In this document: piece after piece, positions 50,652 to 59,643 of the stretch | Position numbering within the stretch: the first letter of the stretch is position 1 | Layout of the letters: each line of letters starts with the position of its first letter | From: CAWCGU01 sp963795195 | GTDB lineage: Bacteria; Actinomycetota; Thermoleophilia; Solirubrobacterales; 70-9 | Direction: 5' to 3' | Assembly (NCBI GenBank): GCA_963795195.1 | Contig: CAWCGU010000003.1 | Location: 62,001 to 126,000, forward strand | DNA: 64,000 nt | Translations under genes and position numbers: made by a program | Notes under the pieces: model-generated | What the model saw: only the letters and a program-made list of their open reading frames with translations | Databases searched by the model: none | What the model was told of the DNA's origin: nothing

Positions 50652-52320
50652 CGCCGGTGCCGCCCTCTTCGAGGATGCGGTTGATCATCTCCTCCGCGAA
50701 CAGCGGGTTGCCACCTGAGCGGGCGGCGACCTGGGGAATCATCTCGGCGAGGAAGTCGGCGTCCTGGGCCTCGGGGATCAGGGCCCCGACGAGCCGCGTC
50801 GCGTCTGCGTCGGTCAGCGGCTCGAGAAAGATCGTCTCCGCGTTGCGGCGCCCGCCGCCCCATTCGGGACGCCGCTCGAGGATCTCGTCGCGGGCGAGGC
50901 AGACGAGCATCAACGGCCCGCGCACCCAGCGCGCGAGGTACTCGATCAGGTCCAGCATTCCCTCGTCGGCCCAGTGGATGTCTTCGACGACCAGCACCAG
51001 GGGCCAGCGGTGAGAGACCGCTTCGGCCATCGTCCGCACCGCGGAGAAGATCATGTCGCGCATCTGCTGGGGGTCCTCGACGTCGATCTGCGAAGCGATC
51101 TCGTCCGGGGGTTCGATGCCGAGCGGGCGCGCGACCAGGGCGGCGACGCGCTCGGGGTTCTCGTCCGTCGGCTCCTCGGCCAGCAGGGCCTTGATTCCGC
51201 GCTGAAGCTTTCCGAAGGCCGCATCCGGGTCGTCGGTATCCACGATCTCGAACTGGCTGCGAATGATCTCCCCGAGGGCCCAGTAGGCGAGGGTGGCGCC
51301 GTAGGCGGGGCAGCGGCCGATGCGGACGATCGGCTGGTTCTCCCCGCCGGCGAGCTGGTCGATCAGATCACGCAGCAGACGCGACTTGCCGATCCCGGCC
51401 GGTCCCATCACGGTGACAAGGTGCGGACGGTTCTCGCGGACGACCCGTTCGTAGACGGACAGCAGACGTCCCGACTCGTCGTCGCGGCCGATCAGCGGCG
51501 TCTCGGCCCGGACAACGCTGCCGCCCGCGCCCGGTATCTGCACTCGGATCGCTTCCCACGCGGGCACCGGTTCGGACTTGCCCTTGAGCTCGAACGGCGG
51601 CAGCTCCTGGTACTCGATCGCCCGCTTGGTCAGGCGGTGGGTGATCTCGCCGACCGTGACGCTGCCGGGGCGCCCCGCCGCCTGCAGCCGTGCGGCGACG
51701 TTGACGGCATCGCCCATCACCGTGTAGCTCTCGCCGACGCGGCCCGCAAGCACCTCGCCGGAGTTGATCCCGACCCTGAGCTTGAAGCTGACGCTTTCGG
51801 AGATCTTGCGGCTGGCCAGCTCGCGATTGATCTCGACCATGGCCGACTGCATCGCGAGGCCCGCGCGCACCGCCCGCTCCGGATCGTCCTCGTGAGCGAC
51901 CGGCGCCCCGAACACGGCCATCACGTTGTCGCCGATGTACTTGTCGATGCGCCCGCCGTAGCGTTCGACCTCGGCACCGAGCCGCCGAAGCGAGCGCTCA
52001 ACGAGCGTCTTCACGGCCTCCGGATCCATGCGCTCGGCCACGGCGGTATAGCCGGAGAGGTCGGCGAACAGCACGGTCGCCTTGCGCCGCTCCTCGGGCA
52101 GCGAGTCCGGTCCGGCGGGCGGCGCCGGCGCGGCGGGGACGGGGGAGGGGCCAGGCTTCGACCCGAGTGCGGTGCCGCACTCCATGCAGAAATGGGCGTC
52201 CGGCGGATTCTCGGAGCCGCAGTTCGGGCAGCCGGTCGCCGTCGCGGTTCCGCACGACATGCAGAACTTGGCCTGCTCGGGATTCTCGGTCCCGCACGAA
52301 GGGCAGCTGCGCGTGCTCAT
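50641..52320 (-). CDS. Zinc-ribbon class III adenylate/guanylate cyclase with AAA ATPase (N-terminal part of a split protein)
   Basis: 559 aa from the ATG at 52320. Three double-Cys ribbons (SCPSCGTENP, KFCMSCGTA, CPNCGSENPPDAHFCMECG) in the first 50 residues, then a class III nucleotide cyclase domain (about 80-240: ATVLFADLSGYTAVAERMD with the metal Asp, DKYIGDNVMAVFGAP with the second Asp). It is followed by an AAA/STAND ATPase with Walker A GPAGIGKSRLL and Walker B LVLVVEDIHWADEG. It would make cAMP or cGMP, or be a degenerate regulator. The frame ends inside the ATPase module; see the next fragment. Confidence 0.88.
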   Translation of the reverse strand: MSTRSCPSCGTENPEQAKFCMSCGTATATGCPNCGSENPPDAHFCMECGTALGSKPGPSPVPAAPAPPAGPDSLPEERRKATVLFADLSGYTAVAERMDPEAVKTLVERSLRRLGAEVERYGGRIDKYIGDNVMAVFGAPVAHEDDPERAVRAGLAMQSAMVEINRELASRKISESVSFKLRVGINSGEVLAGRVGESYTVMGDAVNVAARLQAAGRPGSVTVGEITHRLTKRAIEYQELPPFELKGKSEPVPAWEAIRVQIPGAGGSVVRAETPLIGRDDESGRLLSVYERVVRENRPHLVTVMGPAGIGKSRLLRDLIDQLAGGENQPIVRIGRCPAYGATLAYWALGEIIRSQFEIVDTDDPDAAFGKLQRGIKALLAEEPTDENPERVAALVARPLGIEPPDEIASQIDVEDPQQMRDMIFSAVRTMAEAVSHRWPLVLVVEDIHWADEGMLDLIEYLARWVRGPLMLVCLARDEILERRPEWGGGRRNAETIFLEPLTDADATRLVGALIPEAQDADFLAEMIPQVAARSGGNPLFAEEMINRILEEGGTGGAA

Positions 52321-52339
52321 ACGCACGAAAGATACGTCG

Positions 52340-52786
52340 TCAGTCGATCGGGATGTCTTCGACGCGGGGGCTGCGCCGGCGCTCCTGCTCGGCGCGCTGC
52401 AGATAGTGGTCGATCATCGCCCGGACCGCGGCCAGCGCCTCGCGCTGAATATCCCCCAATTGATCGCGCAGCTCAGGGGGCACCGAGGCCCGCACGACGT
52501 CGGCCGTCCGGCAAATCGGACACCACTCAACACATTCGTGCGCGTGGCCATGGCCAATTCCCTCTTCGCCATCCTCGCGGCCGGGATCGGCGGGTGACTC
52601 CGGCGCTTTGAACCCAGGGCGTTGGCCAAAGGCAGATGGAGGTTCGAGCGGATCGGGCGGAGCGTCTCCCGCGACCGAGCCGCTCGCGGGGTTAACGCGG
52701 GTTTGACCGCGTCGCTCCCGCCAGCGACTCCAAATCTCGCTCTCGATCGGCGGCTGTTTCTGGCCCTCTGTTGTCGGCTCGCTCAT
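52340..52786 (-). CDS. Hypothetical protein with HxCxxxCxxC motif, downstream of ArsA
   Basis: 148 aa. The first about 80 residues are disordered, Pro/Gly-rich. HGHAHECVEWCPICRTADVVR (about residue 82-102, with CVEWCPIC) could bind zinc. A helical C-terminus follows (PELRDQLGDIQREALAAVRAMI). Its start overlaps the 3' end of the ArsA gene by 95 bp, so the two are likely co-translated. Not assigned to a family; it may be a partner of the ATPase. Confidence 0.75.
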   Translation of the reverse strand: MSEPTTEGQKQPPIESEIWSRWRERRGQTRVNPASGSVAGDAPPDPLEPPSAFGQRPGFKAPESPADPGREDGEEGIGHGHAHECVEWCPICRTADVVRASVPPELRDQLGDIQREALAAVRAMIDHYLQRAEQERRRSPRVEDIPID

Positions 52787-53969
52787 CTTCGAAGCTGATC
52801 CTCAGCGTTCCCTCCTCGAAGCTGGCGCCGGTGGGTCGGTGATGGGCCAGCGCGGAGGGCAGGATGATAGTCCGCTTTTCGCTGCCGACCGAGACAATCA
52901 GTTCGGCGTCGGCCTTACTCAGCTTGATCTGACTCTTTTCTGTGAACGGAATCCGGATCCGCAGTTCAGTGCAGCCGTTCGCGGCCACCAACTCGTGCGC
53001 GAGCTCGCTGTGGAGGACCTCCTGCGGGGCGTGCTCGGTGAACAGTTCCGCCCCGAGCCGGTCGAGCATCTCGGAGCCCACGACCTCCTGTTCGAAGTAG
53101 CGGGCGCGCAGCACCGGCACCGGCGCGAATCCCTGCTCGACCAGCTCCAGGTGCTGACTCTGGCGTTCGCGCCACGATCCGAAGTAGCCGTCGGCGACCT
53201 CCTCCGGGAAGATCCGGTTGACGATCACGGCGTCGGTCAGATATCCGTAGAGATTGAGGTATGCGAACGTACGCTGCGCCTCCCGGATCACCATCCGGTC
53301 GGGGTTCATGACCAGCCGGATCGAGGCCAGCTCCCGGTCCCGGAGGATCTCGTTCATCGAGATCAGATTCCGGACCAGGCGCCGGACCTCGTCGAGCACG
53401 TCTTCGCCCGGCAGCGGCAGATCCAGGAACGTGCGCGCGATTGGTCTTGCCGCGGCGAGCAGCCGGCGCTCCCACGGGAAGACCTTCTCGAGCCACCAGC
53501 GGGCGATGTCCGGGAACGAGAGCAGTCGCAGGGTCTCTCCGGTGGGCGCGCAGTCGACGATCACGACGTCGTAGTCGCCCGACTCGTGGTGGCGCTTGAT
53601 CTGCAGCAGGCTGAAGAGCTCGTCCATGCCGGGCGGGACGCTCAGCTCCTCGGCAGCGATGTCCATGACCCCGCGGTCGGCGAGCAGCTTGCCGAGCCAG
53701 CGCTGTACGGCGCCCCAGTTTCGCTCCATCTCACGTTGCGCCTGGACCTCCTGGCCCCAGAGCCCTTCGGCGACAGGCGTCGGATCGGCCTGGAGCGCCG
53801 TCTCGAGTGAGTCCGAGAGGCTGTGTGCCGGATCGGTCGAGAGCACGATCGTGCGCAGCCCCGATGCGGCGCAGAGTCGTGCGGTGGCGGCGGCGACGCT
53901 GGTCTTGCCGACCCCGCCCTTGCCCGTGTAGAGGATCGTCCGCGGGCGTTTCGTCACGGGGGGGTCCAC
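52692..53969 (-). CDS. ArsA/Get3-like ATPase with C-terminal HSP20-like domain
   Basis: 425 aa SIMIBI ATPase. Deviant Walker A GKGGVGKTSVAA (about residue 16), switch I DPAHSLSDSLETAL and switch II VDCAPTGETLRLLSFPD (about 132). A long helical middle part and a beta-rich C-terminus (LRIRIPFTEKSQIKL to GTLRISFE, about 325-395) match the ArsA_HSP20 extension. There is no arsenite pump or regulator nearby, so a role in handling membrane or tail-anchored proteins, or another client, is more likely than arsenic export. Confidence 0.9.
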   Translation of the reverse strand: MDPPVTKRPRTILYTGKGGVGKTSVAAATARLCAASGLRTIVLSTDPAHSLSDSLETALQADPTPVAEGLWGQEVQAQREMERNWGAVQRWLGKLLADRGVMDIAAEELSVPPGMDELFSLLQIKRHHESGDYDVVIVDCAPTGETLRLLSFPDIARWWLEKVFPWERRLLAAARPIARTFLDLPLPGEDVLDEVRRLVRNLISMNEILRDRELASIRLVMNPDRMVIREAQRTFAYLNLYGYLTDAVIVNRIFPEEVADGYFGSWRERQSQHLELVEQGFAPVPVLRARYFEQEVVGSEMLDRLGAELFTEHAPQEVLHSELAHELVAANGCTELRIRIPFTEKSQIKLSKADAELIVSVGSEKRTIILPSALAHHRPTGASFEEGTLRISFEDERADNRGPETAADRERDLESLAGATRSNPR

Positions 53970-54032
53970 GGGCCGATGCTACCCTGGCCGCCGTTTCGAA
54001 CTTCATCCAATGGGAAGGACACCACCCACGCC

Positions 54033-55085
54033 ATGACCCGTTTCCGAGTTCTGCTTCCCGTTTGCGCGATCATCCTCGCGGCGGCCCTGGTTGCGGGTTG
54101 CGGTGGAGAGTCTCCCGAGGACACCCTCGAGCAGACGTTCAACGCCGAGGAGAGCATCACAAGCGGTGTTCTCGACATCAGCCTCGAGGCGACGGTGCAG
54201 GGCGGCACGGGCGGCAGCTTCTCGTTCAGCCTCAACGGCCCCTTCCAGGGGGGCGACGATCCGGAGACCCTGCCCGAGCTCGACCTGACGGCCGACGCTT
54301 CACTGGAAGTGCTCGGTCAGGCTCAGGCCTTCAGCGGCGGACTGGTGATCACCGCGGACAACGCCTACGTCGAGTATCAGGGTCAGGCCTACGAGGTCGG
54401 CGCGCAGGACTTCGCGCAAGTCCAGGAGGCGCTCAGCGCGCTGGTCGCGCAGAGCGCAGCGAGCGGGGGCGAGGAGGACCTCAGCCCCACCGAGGCGATT
54501 CGCCAGAGCTGCGAGACCACCGCCGATCAGACCGGTGGCGATCCAGGCGTCTGCGAGGAGATCGACTTCGGCGCCTGGACCGGAGAGCTCTCCGAGGAGG
54601 AGGGAGTTGAAATCGACGGCACGGCCACGACCAAGATCCACGGCGACCTCGACGTCGACCAGATCGTCCAGGACTTCGTCAAGATCGGCGAGGCGAGCGG
54701 AGACCTGGGCGCGGCTCTGCCCACCGACGACCAGGTTCAGCAGGTGGCTGACGCCGTGACCGAGGCGAGCTTCGACATCTACACGGGCGAGGAGGACCAC
54801 CAGCTGCGAGGGATCGACTTCAGGCTCGGTATCGACCCCTCTGCTGTACCCGCGGCCGGGACCCTCGGGATCGAAACGGTCTCGATCAACTTCGCGCAGC
54901 GCTTCACGGACATCAACCAGCCCCAGACGATCACTCCTCCGGCGCAGGCGCGGCCCATCGATGAGCTCCTCAACGAGCTTGACCTGGGCGCACTCGGGCT
55001 GCTCGGCGGCGGACTCGCGCTGCCTGGTGCCGGCGAGGTCCCCGCCGTCCCGCAGATTCCGTTGCCGACAACTCCTGAAGGGTGA
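54033..55085 (+). CDS. Lipoprotein of unknown function (LppX/LprG-like layout)
   Basis: 350 aa from the ATG at 54033 (SD GGGAAGGAC). Signal peptide with lipobox (LVAGCGGE). The pattern SITSGVLDISLEATVQGG, SLEVLGQAQAFSGGLVITADNAYVEYQGQAYEVG (residues about 40-115) resembles LppX/LprF/LprG lipoproteins that hold a lipid in a half-barrel. The C-terminus is Pro/Leu-rich. Its stop overlaps the exchanger GTG start (GTGA), hinting at a common operon. Confidence 0.8.
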   Translation: MTRFRVLLPVCAIILAAALVAGCGGESPEDTLEQTFNAEESITSGVLDISLEATVQGGTGGSFSFSLNGPFQGGDDPETLPELDLTADASLEVLGQAQAFSGGLVITADNAYVEYQGQAYEVGAQDFAQVQEALSALVAQSAASGGEEDLSPTEAIRQSCETTADQTGGDPGVCEEIDFGAWTGELSEEEGVEIDGTATTKIHGDLDVDQIVQDFVKIGEASGDLGAALPTDDQVQQVADAVTEASFDIYTGEEDHQLRGIDFRLGIDPSAVPAAGTLGIETVSINFAQRFTDINQPQTITPPAQARPIDELLNELDLGALGLLGGGLALPGAGEVPAVPQIPLPTTPEG

Positions 55086-56212
55086 GCGGCGCACAGGCGG
55101 CGAGTCCCCGCCGCTTCCTATTCAGCGCTCAGGGGTGGCCATACCTGCTGGTGCCGTTCATTCCGCTGGCGGTCGTGCTGGAGATCACGCATGCGTCGGC
55201 CGGGCTGATCTTCGGGATCGCCGCCCTCGGCATCGTTCCCACGGCTGCCCTGATGGGGCTCGCCACGGAAGAGCTTGCAGCGCGTTCGGGGCCCGGGATC
55301 GGCGGCCTGCTCAACGTCACCTTTGGTAACGCACCGGAGCTGATCATCGCGGCCTTCGCACTCAGCGCGGGTCTGCACGAGGTGGTCAAGGCCTCGCTGA
55401 TCGGCTCGATTCTCGGCAACATCCTGCTCGTGATGGGCCTCTCGATGTTCGTCGGAGGCCTCAAACGCGACAAGCAGGTCTTCGACCGGACGGCCGCCAA
55501 CGCGCAGTCCGCGATGCTGCTGCTCGCGGTCGCTGCTTTGGTGATGCCCGCGATCTTCGAGCTGGTCCAGGGAACGGGGCTGCCTTCTCCGGGCGCCGAG
55601 CGGGTCGACTACGACTCCACCGTTGAGAACCTGTCCCTTGCTGTCGCCATCGTCCTGATCGGGACCTATATCGCCGGCCTGTTCTTCTCGCTGAAGACGC
55701 ACAAGGATCTCTTCAACCCGCCGTACGAGTCCGAGCACGAGCAGGGCTTCGGCTGGACCGTGCGCCGCTCGGTCGGGATGCTGGCCATCGCGGGGGTGGC
55801 GGTGGGCCTGATGTCGGAGATTCTGGTCGGTTCGATCTCCGAGGCGTCGGAATCGATCGGGGTTTCCGAGTTCTTCGTCGGTGTGATCGTGGTCGCGATA
55901 GTTGGTAATGCCGCCGAGCACTGGGTCGCTGTGCTGATGGCGCTCAAGAACAAGATGAATCTGGCCGTCAACATCGCGGTTGGCTCCAGCGCTCAGATAG
56001 CGCTGTTCGTGGCTCCACTGCTGGTCGTGTTCTCCTTCTTCATCGGCCCCGGGCCGATGGCGCTCGTCTTCAACGGCTTCGAGCTGGCCGCGGTGCTGAT
56101 TGCGGTGTTGATCGCCAACTACGTGACCCAGGAAGGCGAGTCGAACTGGTTCGAGGGAGTTCAGTTGCTCGCCGTGTACGCGATCCTGGCCATCGCCTTC
56201 TTCGTTGCCTGA
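55082..56212 (+). CDS. Calcium/proton exchanger, Cax type (CaCA superfamily)
   Basis: 376 aa, about 11 transmembrane helices. The alpha-1 repeat has GLLNVTFGNAPELIIAAFAL (about residue 75) and the alpha-2 repeat VAIVGNAAEHWVAVLMALKNKMNLAV (about 275). GNxxE in both is the ion-binding signature of Cax antiporters, which export Ca2+ against H+. GTG start overlaps the lipoprotein stop. A REP palindrome lies just after the stop. Confidence 0.94.
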   Translation: MSGAQAASPRRFLFSAQGWPYLLVPFIPLAVVLEITHASAGLIFGIAALGIVPTAALMGLATEELAARSGPGIGGLLNVTFGNAPELIIAAFALSAGLHEVVKASLIGSILGNILLVMGLSMFVGGLKRDKQVFDRTAANAQSAMLLLAVAALVMPAIFELVQGTGLPSPGAERVDYDSTVENLSLAVAIVLIGTYIAGLFFSLKTHKDLFNPPYESEHEQGFGWTVRRSVGMLAIAGVAVGLMSEILVGSISEASESIGVSEFFVGVIVVAIVGNAAEHWVAVLMALKNKMNLAVNIAVGSSAQIALFVAPLLVVFSFFIGPGPMALVFNGFELAAVLIAVLIANYVTQEGESNWFEGVQLLAVYAILAIAFFVA

Positions 56213-56221
56213 CAGGAGCCT

Positions 56222-56250
56222 TTCCTAAAGGGGTCTGACCCCTTTAGGAA
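56222..56250. repeat. REP palindrome family A, intergenic copy
   Basis: Perfect 12-bp arms TTCCTAAAGGGG / CCCCTTTAGGAA with loop TCTGA, between the two exchanger genes and 32 kb from the RAYT gene. Confidence 0.93.
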
Positions 56251-56271
56251 GGCGCGGGGTTAACTAGGCGT

Positions 56272-57282
56272 ATGGAAGCGGTCCTGCTCGCCGTCAGCTT
56301 TGCGGTCATCCTCGCGGGCGCCCAGCTGTTCACGAACGCCGTCGAGTGGGCCGGCCACAGGCTCGAGATGGGGGAGGGGGCGGTCGGCAGCCTGCTGGCG
56401 GCTGTCGGTACGGCGATGCCCGAGACGCTGATCCCGATCATCGCCATCGTCGGCGGCGCTGCCGGGGCCGAGGACGTCGCCGTCGGGGCAATCATCGGCG
56501 CGCCGTTCCTGCTGGCGACGCTGGCGATGATGCTGGTCGGGCTGTTCGCGGTTCTCTACCGCAACCGGCGGACCCAGGGAACAGGTCTCAAGGTCCACGT
56601 GGAGACGCTCGAGCGCGACCTGATCTTCTTCCTCGTCTTCTTCGGCGTCGGCTGCGGCCTGGGAGCCCTTGAGCTGCCCTCGGGCCTGCGCGTCGCGATC
56701 GCCGTCGGCTTCTTGCTGGCCTACGCCGGCTACGCGGTCAGGACCGTGCGCGGGGGCGGCGAAACTCAGGATCAGGACACGATCGCCGGTCTCGTGTTCG
56801 CCCGCCCGCCCGCCTCGGTTGACGCTGGGGATCCCCCGATGGCGTTGATCGTCACGCAGTTCGTGGTCGCGCTCGGCACGATCATCGGCGGTGCGCATCT
56901 GTTCGTAGAAGAGTTGATCCACGTCGCCGACTCGCTTGGCGTGGACACGATCGTGCTCTCGCTCGTGCTGGCGCCGCTGGCCACGGAGCTTCCCGAAAAG
57001 GCCAACAGCTTTTTCTGGGTGCGGGAAGGCAAGGACAGCCTGGCGCTCGGCAACATCACCGGAGCGATGGTCTTCCAGTCGACCATCCCGATCGCGTTCG
57101 GTCTCGCGTTCACCGACTGGGACCTCGACGAATTCGGCTTGCTCTCGGCGGCGCTGGGTCTCGCAGGCGGAATCCTCGCCTACTGGGTGCTGCGCCTGAG
57201 GGGACGTTTCACGGTGCCGGCGGTCGTCGCCTGGGGTGCGCTCTACGCAGCCTTCCTGGTCTTCGTGATCGTCCAGGCCTAG
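56272..57282 (+). CDS. Sodium/calcium exchanger family membrane protein (CaCA)
   Basis: 336 aa, about 10 transmembrane helices in two halves. Alpha-1 motif GSLLAAVGTAMPETLIPIIAIVGG (about residues 40-62) and alpha-2 LSLVLAPLATELPEKANSFFW (about 222-242), with PET and LPE in place of the Cax GNxxE. It belongs to the YrbG/NCX-like branch, so a different ion or counter-ion is likely. Separated from the Cax gene only by a REP. Confidence 0.92.
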   Translation: MEAVLLAVSFAVILAGAQLFTNAVEWAGHRLEMGEGAVGSLLAAVGTAMPETLIPIIAIVGGAAGAEDVAVGAIIGAPFLLATLAMMLVGLFAVLYRNRRTQGTGLKVHVETLERDLIFFLVFFGVGCGLGALELPSGLRVAIAVGFLLAYAGYAVRTVRGGGETQDQDTIAGLVFARPPASVDAGDPPMALIVTQFVVALGTIIGGAHLFVEELIHVADSLGVDTIVLSLVLAPLATELPEKANSFFWVREGKDSLALGNITGAMVFQSTIPIAFGLAFTDWDLDEFGLLSAALGLAGGILAYWVLRLRGRFTVPAVVAWGALYAAFLVFVIVQA

Positions 57283-57294
57283 ACGGCTGAGGGC

Positions 57295-57636
57295 TCAGTC
57301 CTCGCGACCGGGCTCCTGGCCGTCCTCACCCTCGTCGTACTCCTCGTCGCCCTGCTCGAGAGCCGTCGCAGACACCGACCCGCGGGAGCCCGGGTGGTAG
57401 TGGGTCTGGAAGGTCTCCAGAGCGACGTCACGTGCCTGCTCGTCGATCGGCACGTCTTCGGAGATCCTCACCCAGTCGGCCCCTTCGTATGCCTCCATGT
57501 TGAAGACCTCCTGGTCGATCGAGGAGGAATCATCGACGACGACCACGACCTCTGTTTGCGGATTGAAGTAGGTGCCCGGGCGAACCAGCATCTCCTCGGG
57601 TTCCACGATCTGACTGTCGATCTCCTCGGTGGCCAT
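57295..57636 (-). CDS. Small acidic hypothetical protein
   Basis: 113 aa from the ATG at 57636. It has LVRPGTYFNPQTEVVVVVDDSSSIDQEVFNMEAYEGADWVRISEDVPIDEQARD (residues about 16-70) and a strongly acidic tail (EEYDEGEDGQEPGRED). No motif recognised. It is convergent with the exchanger and 57 bp after the next gene on the same strand. Confidence 0.65.
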   Translation of the reverse strand: MATEEIDSQIVEPEEMLVRPGTYFNPQTEVVVVVDDSSSIDQEVFNMEAYEGADWVRISEDVPIDEQARDVALETFQTHYHPGSRGSVSATALEQGDEEYDEGEDGQEPGRED

Positions 57637-57693
57637 GGACGTAGATATACCCGAGGCTGGCGTTTGACACAACGCCGGTCGCCCCGGCAGCGG

Positions 57694-58179
57694 CTACTGG
57701 CCCAGATTCTCGAACTCGCGCAGCTGGCGTTCGACCTCCGACTCGACGTCCAGCGGCGGCTCGCCGCGCCGCTCGCGGCGCTGATTGCGCGCGACCACGA
57801 GCTGGCGAACCTCGTCCACGAGGCCGGCGTCGGCGGCCGTGCCGGCTGGGCTCGCTTCACTCATCAGGCGCCCGATCTCCACCTCGACGTCGAGCGGGTG
57901 CTCCCCTCGTGCCGCTTGCCGGAATGCCTTGGCCTCGACCATCTGGCGGATCTCCTGCTCGCGTTCGGCAGCGCTTGCCGCCGGCGAGTCGGTCAGCGCG
58001 CTCTGCGGCAGATCCTGTTCGAACTCGACCGAGAACCGGCCCTTGCCAAGCTGGCGCAGCGCGGGGCCGACGAGGGCGAAAGCGAGGGCCGCGATGGGCA
58101 GCGCCACGACCGCGATCAGCAGGAAGGCGTCGCCTTCGGTCAGTCCCAGCAGCGTCGTCGCTGTCGCGGGTGCGGTCAC
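57694..58179 (-). CDS. Hypothetical single-pass membrane protein
   Basis: 161 aa from GTG 58179 (TAPATATTLLGL); a longer ATG start would cross the operator palindrome of the divergent gene. One or two hydrophobic segments (AFLLIAVVALPIAALAFALVG), then a charged helical tail with two similar motifs, HPLDVEVEIGRLM and EPPLDVESEVERQL, i.e. an internal repeat. Family not recognised. Divergent from the acyl-CoA dehydrogenase. Confidence 0.68.
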   Translation of the reverse strand: MTAPATATTLLGLTEGDAFLLIAVVALPIAALAFALVGPALRQLGKGRFSVEFEQDLPQSALTDSPAASAAEREQEIRQMVEAKAFRQAARGEHPLDVEVEIGRLMSEASPAGTAADAGLVDEVRQLVVARNQRRERRGEPPLDVESEVERQLREFENLGQ

Positions 58180-58251
58180 CTGCCCAAGGGTAGACGGGTC
58201 GGGCAGCACGCCGAGTTGGGCTTTTGCCGCCGATTTTTGGCTATCCTTCCT

Positions 58252-58271
58252 GATTGACTGACCAGTCAATC
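58252..58271. promoter_or_regulatory. 20-bp perfect palindrome, probable TetR-type operator
   Basis: GATTGACTGACCAGTCAATC has perfect 9-bp arms around AC. It lies 57 bp before the acyl-CoA dehydrogenase GTG and upstream of the divergent membrane gene. Form and target are typical of TetR repressors of fatty-acid degradation that sense acyl-CoA. Confidence 0.8.
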
Positions 58272-58328
58272 AATGTGGCCGCCGCCTCTCCCGCGGCCGC
58301 TCGAACTTCAGCCAAAGGAGCACATCAA

Positions 58329-59576
58329 GTGGTGGACTTCACCCTCACCGACGAGCAGAAGGACCTGCGCGAGCTTGCCCACAGCTTTGCCGAGAAGGAC
58401 ATTCGCAAGGTCGCCGCCGAGTACGACAAGGACGGCACCTGGCCAGGAGAGATCATTGAGAAGGCGTGGGGAGTCGGTCTGCTCAACACCCATGTCTCCG
58501 AGGCCTACGGAGGGCCCGGGCTCGACTACCTCTCGGGATGTCTGATCGAAGAGGAGCTCGGCTGGGGCTGCTCAGGGATCGGCACCTCGATGGCGGCCAA
58601 CGGCCTGGCATCGGCCCCGGTTGCGCTCGGCGGCTCCGAGGAGATCAAGAAGCACTACCTCGGCATGCTGACCGAGGAGCCGAAGCTCGCCTCGTTCTGC
58701 CTCACGGAGCCGGACGCGGGCTCCGACGTCGCCGGGATGAAGACCACGGCGACCAAGAAGGGCGACAAGTGGGTCATCAACGGCTCCAAGTGCTTCATCA
58801 CCAACGGCGGGTACGCCGATTGGTTCACGGTCTACGCCAAGACCGACAAGGAGGCCGGCCACCGCGGCATCTCCGCGTTCATCGTCCCCAAGGACGACAC
58901 GATCACGGTTGACAAGAAGGAAGACAAGATGGGTCAGCGTGCCTCCAACACGGCCACCATCAGCTTCAACGACACCGAGATCCCCGCCGACCATCTGCTC
59001 GGCGAGGAGAACAAGGGCTTCAAGCTGGCGATGATGACCCTGGATCGGACCCGTCCGGGCGTGGCCGCGATGGCGGTGGGCATCGGTCGCGCGGCGTTCG
59101 AGCACGCTGCCGAGTACTCGAAGGAGCGCGTCCAGTTCGGCGTCCCGATCGCGATGCACCAGGCGGTCGCCTTCATGATCGCCGACATGGCCACCAAGGT
59201 CGAAGCTGGCCGTCTGCTCGTCTGGCAGTCGGCCTCGTTGCTCGACAACGGCATCCGCAACACGCTCGCGAGTTCGCACGCCAAGCGTTTCGCGGCCGAC
59301 TCGGCGATGGAGATCACCGTTGACGCGGTTCAGGTCTACGGCGGCTACGGGTTCATCAAGGAGTACCCGGTTGAGAAGTTGATGCGCGACGCGAAGATCA
59401 TGCAGCTCTATGAAGGCACCTCGCAGATCCAGCGCCTCGTCATCGCCAAGGAGGTCCTGATGGGCCGCGCAGTGTCGGAGCCGATGCCGGAGGTGATCGC
59501 TCAGACCGAGGCCGCCCCGGCCGGCAACGGCGTCGCTGACGAGGCTGCGGTCGAGGGGGCCGCCGCCACGGCCTAA
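58329..59576 (+). CDS. Acyl-CoA dehydrogenase
   Basis: 415 aa. Start GTG 58329 is set by SD AAAGGAG (58314-58320); an upstream ATG at 58254 lies within the operator. FAD/substrate motifs CLTEPDAGSDVAGMK (about residue 130) and QVYGGYGFIKEYPVEKLMRDAKIMQLYEGTSQIQ (about 335-368, with the catalytic Glu in YEGTSQ). A C-terminal extension of about 40 residues, Ala/Glu-rich, is unusual. Oxidises short- or medium-chain acyl-CoA. Likely repressed through the 58252-58271 palindrome. Confidence 0.94.
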   Translation: MVDFTLTDEQKDLRELAHSFAEKDIRKVAAEYDKDGTWPGEIIEKAWGVGLLNTHVSEAYGGPGLDYLSGCLIEEELGWGCSGIGTSMAANGLASAPVALGGSEEIKKHYLGMLTEEPKLASFCLTEPDAGSDVAGMKTTATKKGDKWVINGSKCFITNGGYADWFTVYAKTDKEAGHRGISAFIVPKDDTITVDKKEDKMGQRASNTATISFNDTEIPADHLLGEENKGFKLAMMTLDRTRPGVAAMAVGIGRAAFEHAAEYSKERVQFGVPIAMHQAVAFMIADMATKVEAGRLLVWQSASLLDNGIRNTLASSHAKRFAADSAMEITVDAVQVYGGYGFIKEYPVEKLMRDAKIMQLYEGTSQIQRLVIAKEVLMGRAVSEPMPEVIAQTEAAPAGNGVADEAAVEGAAATA

Positions 59577-59615
59577 GTCGTTCGGGCATTTCGCTCAACG
59601 TGTTTCGTCGCAGGC

Positions 59616-59643
59616 AGAGGGCCCGTCTTCCGACGGGCCCTCT
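59616..59643 (+). terminator. Strong hairpin after the acyl-CoA dehydrogenase
   Basis: AGAGGGCCCGTC-ttcc-GACGGGCCCTCT, a perfect 12-bp stem with a stable tetraloop. Only weak T-runs follow (CTTGCC, then CCCCCTTTT). Likely transcription end, 40 bp after the stop. Confidence 0.7.
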
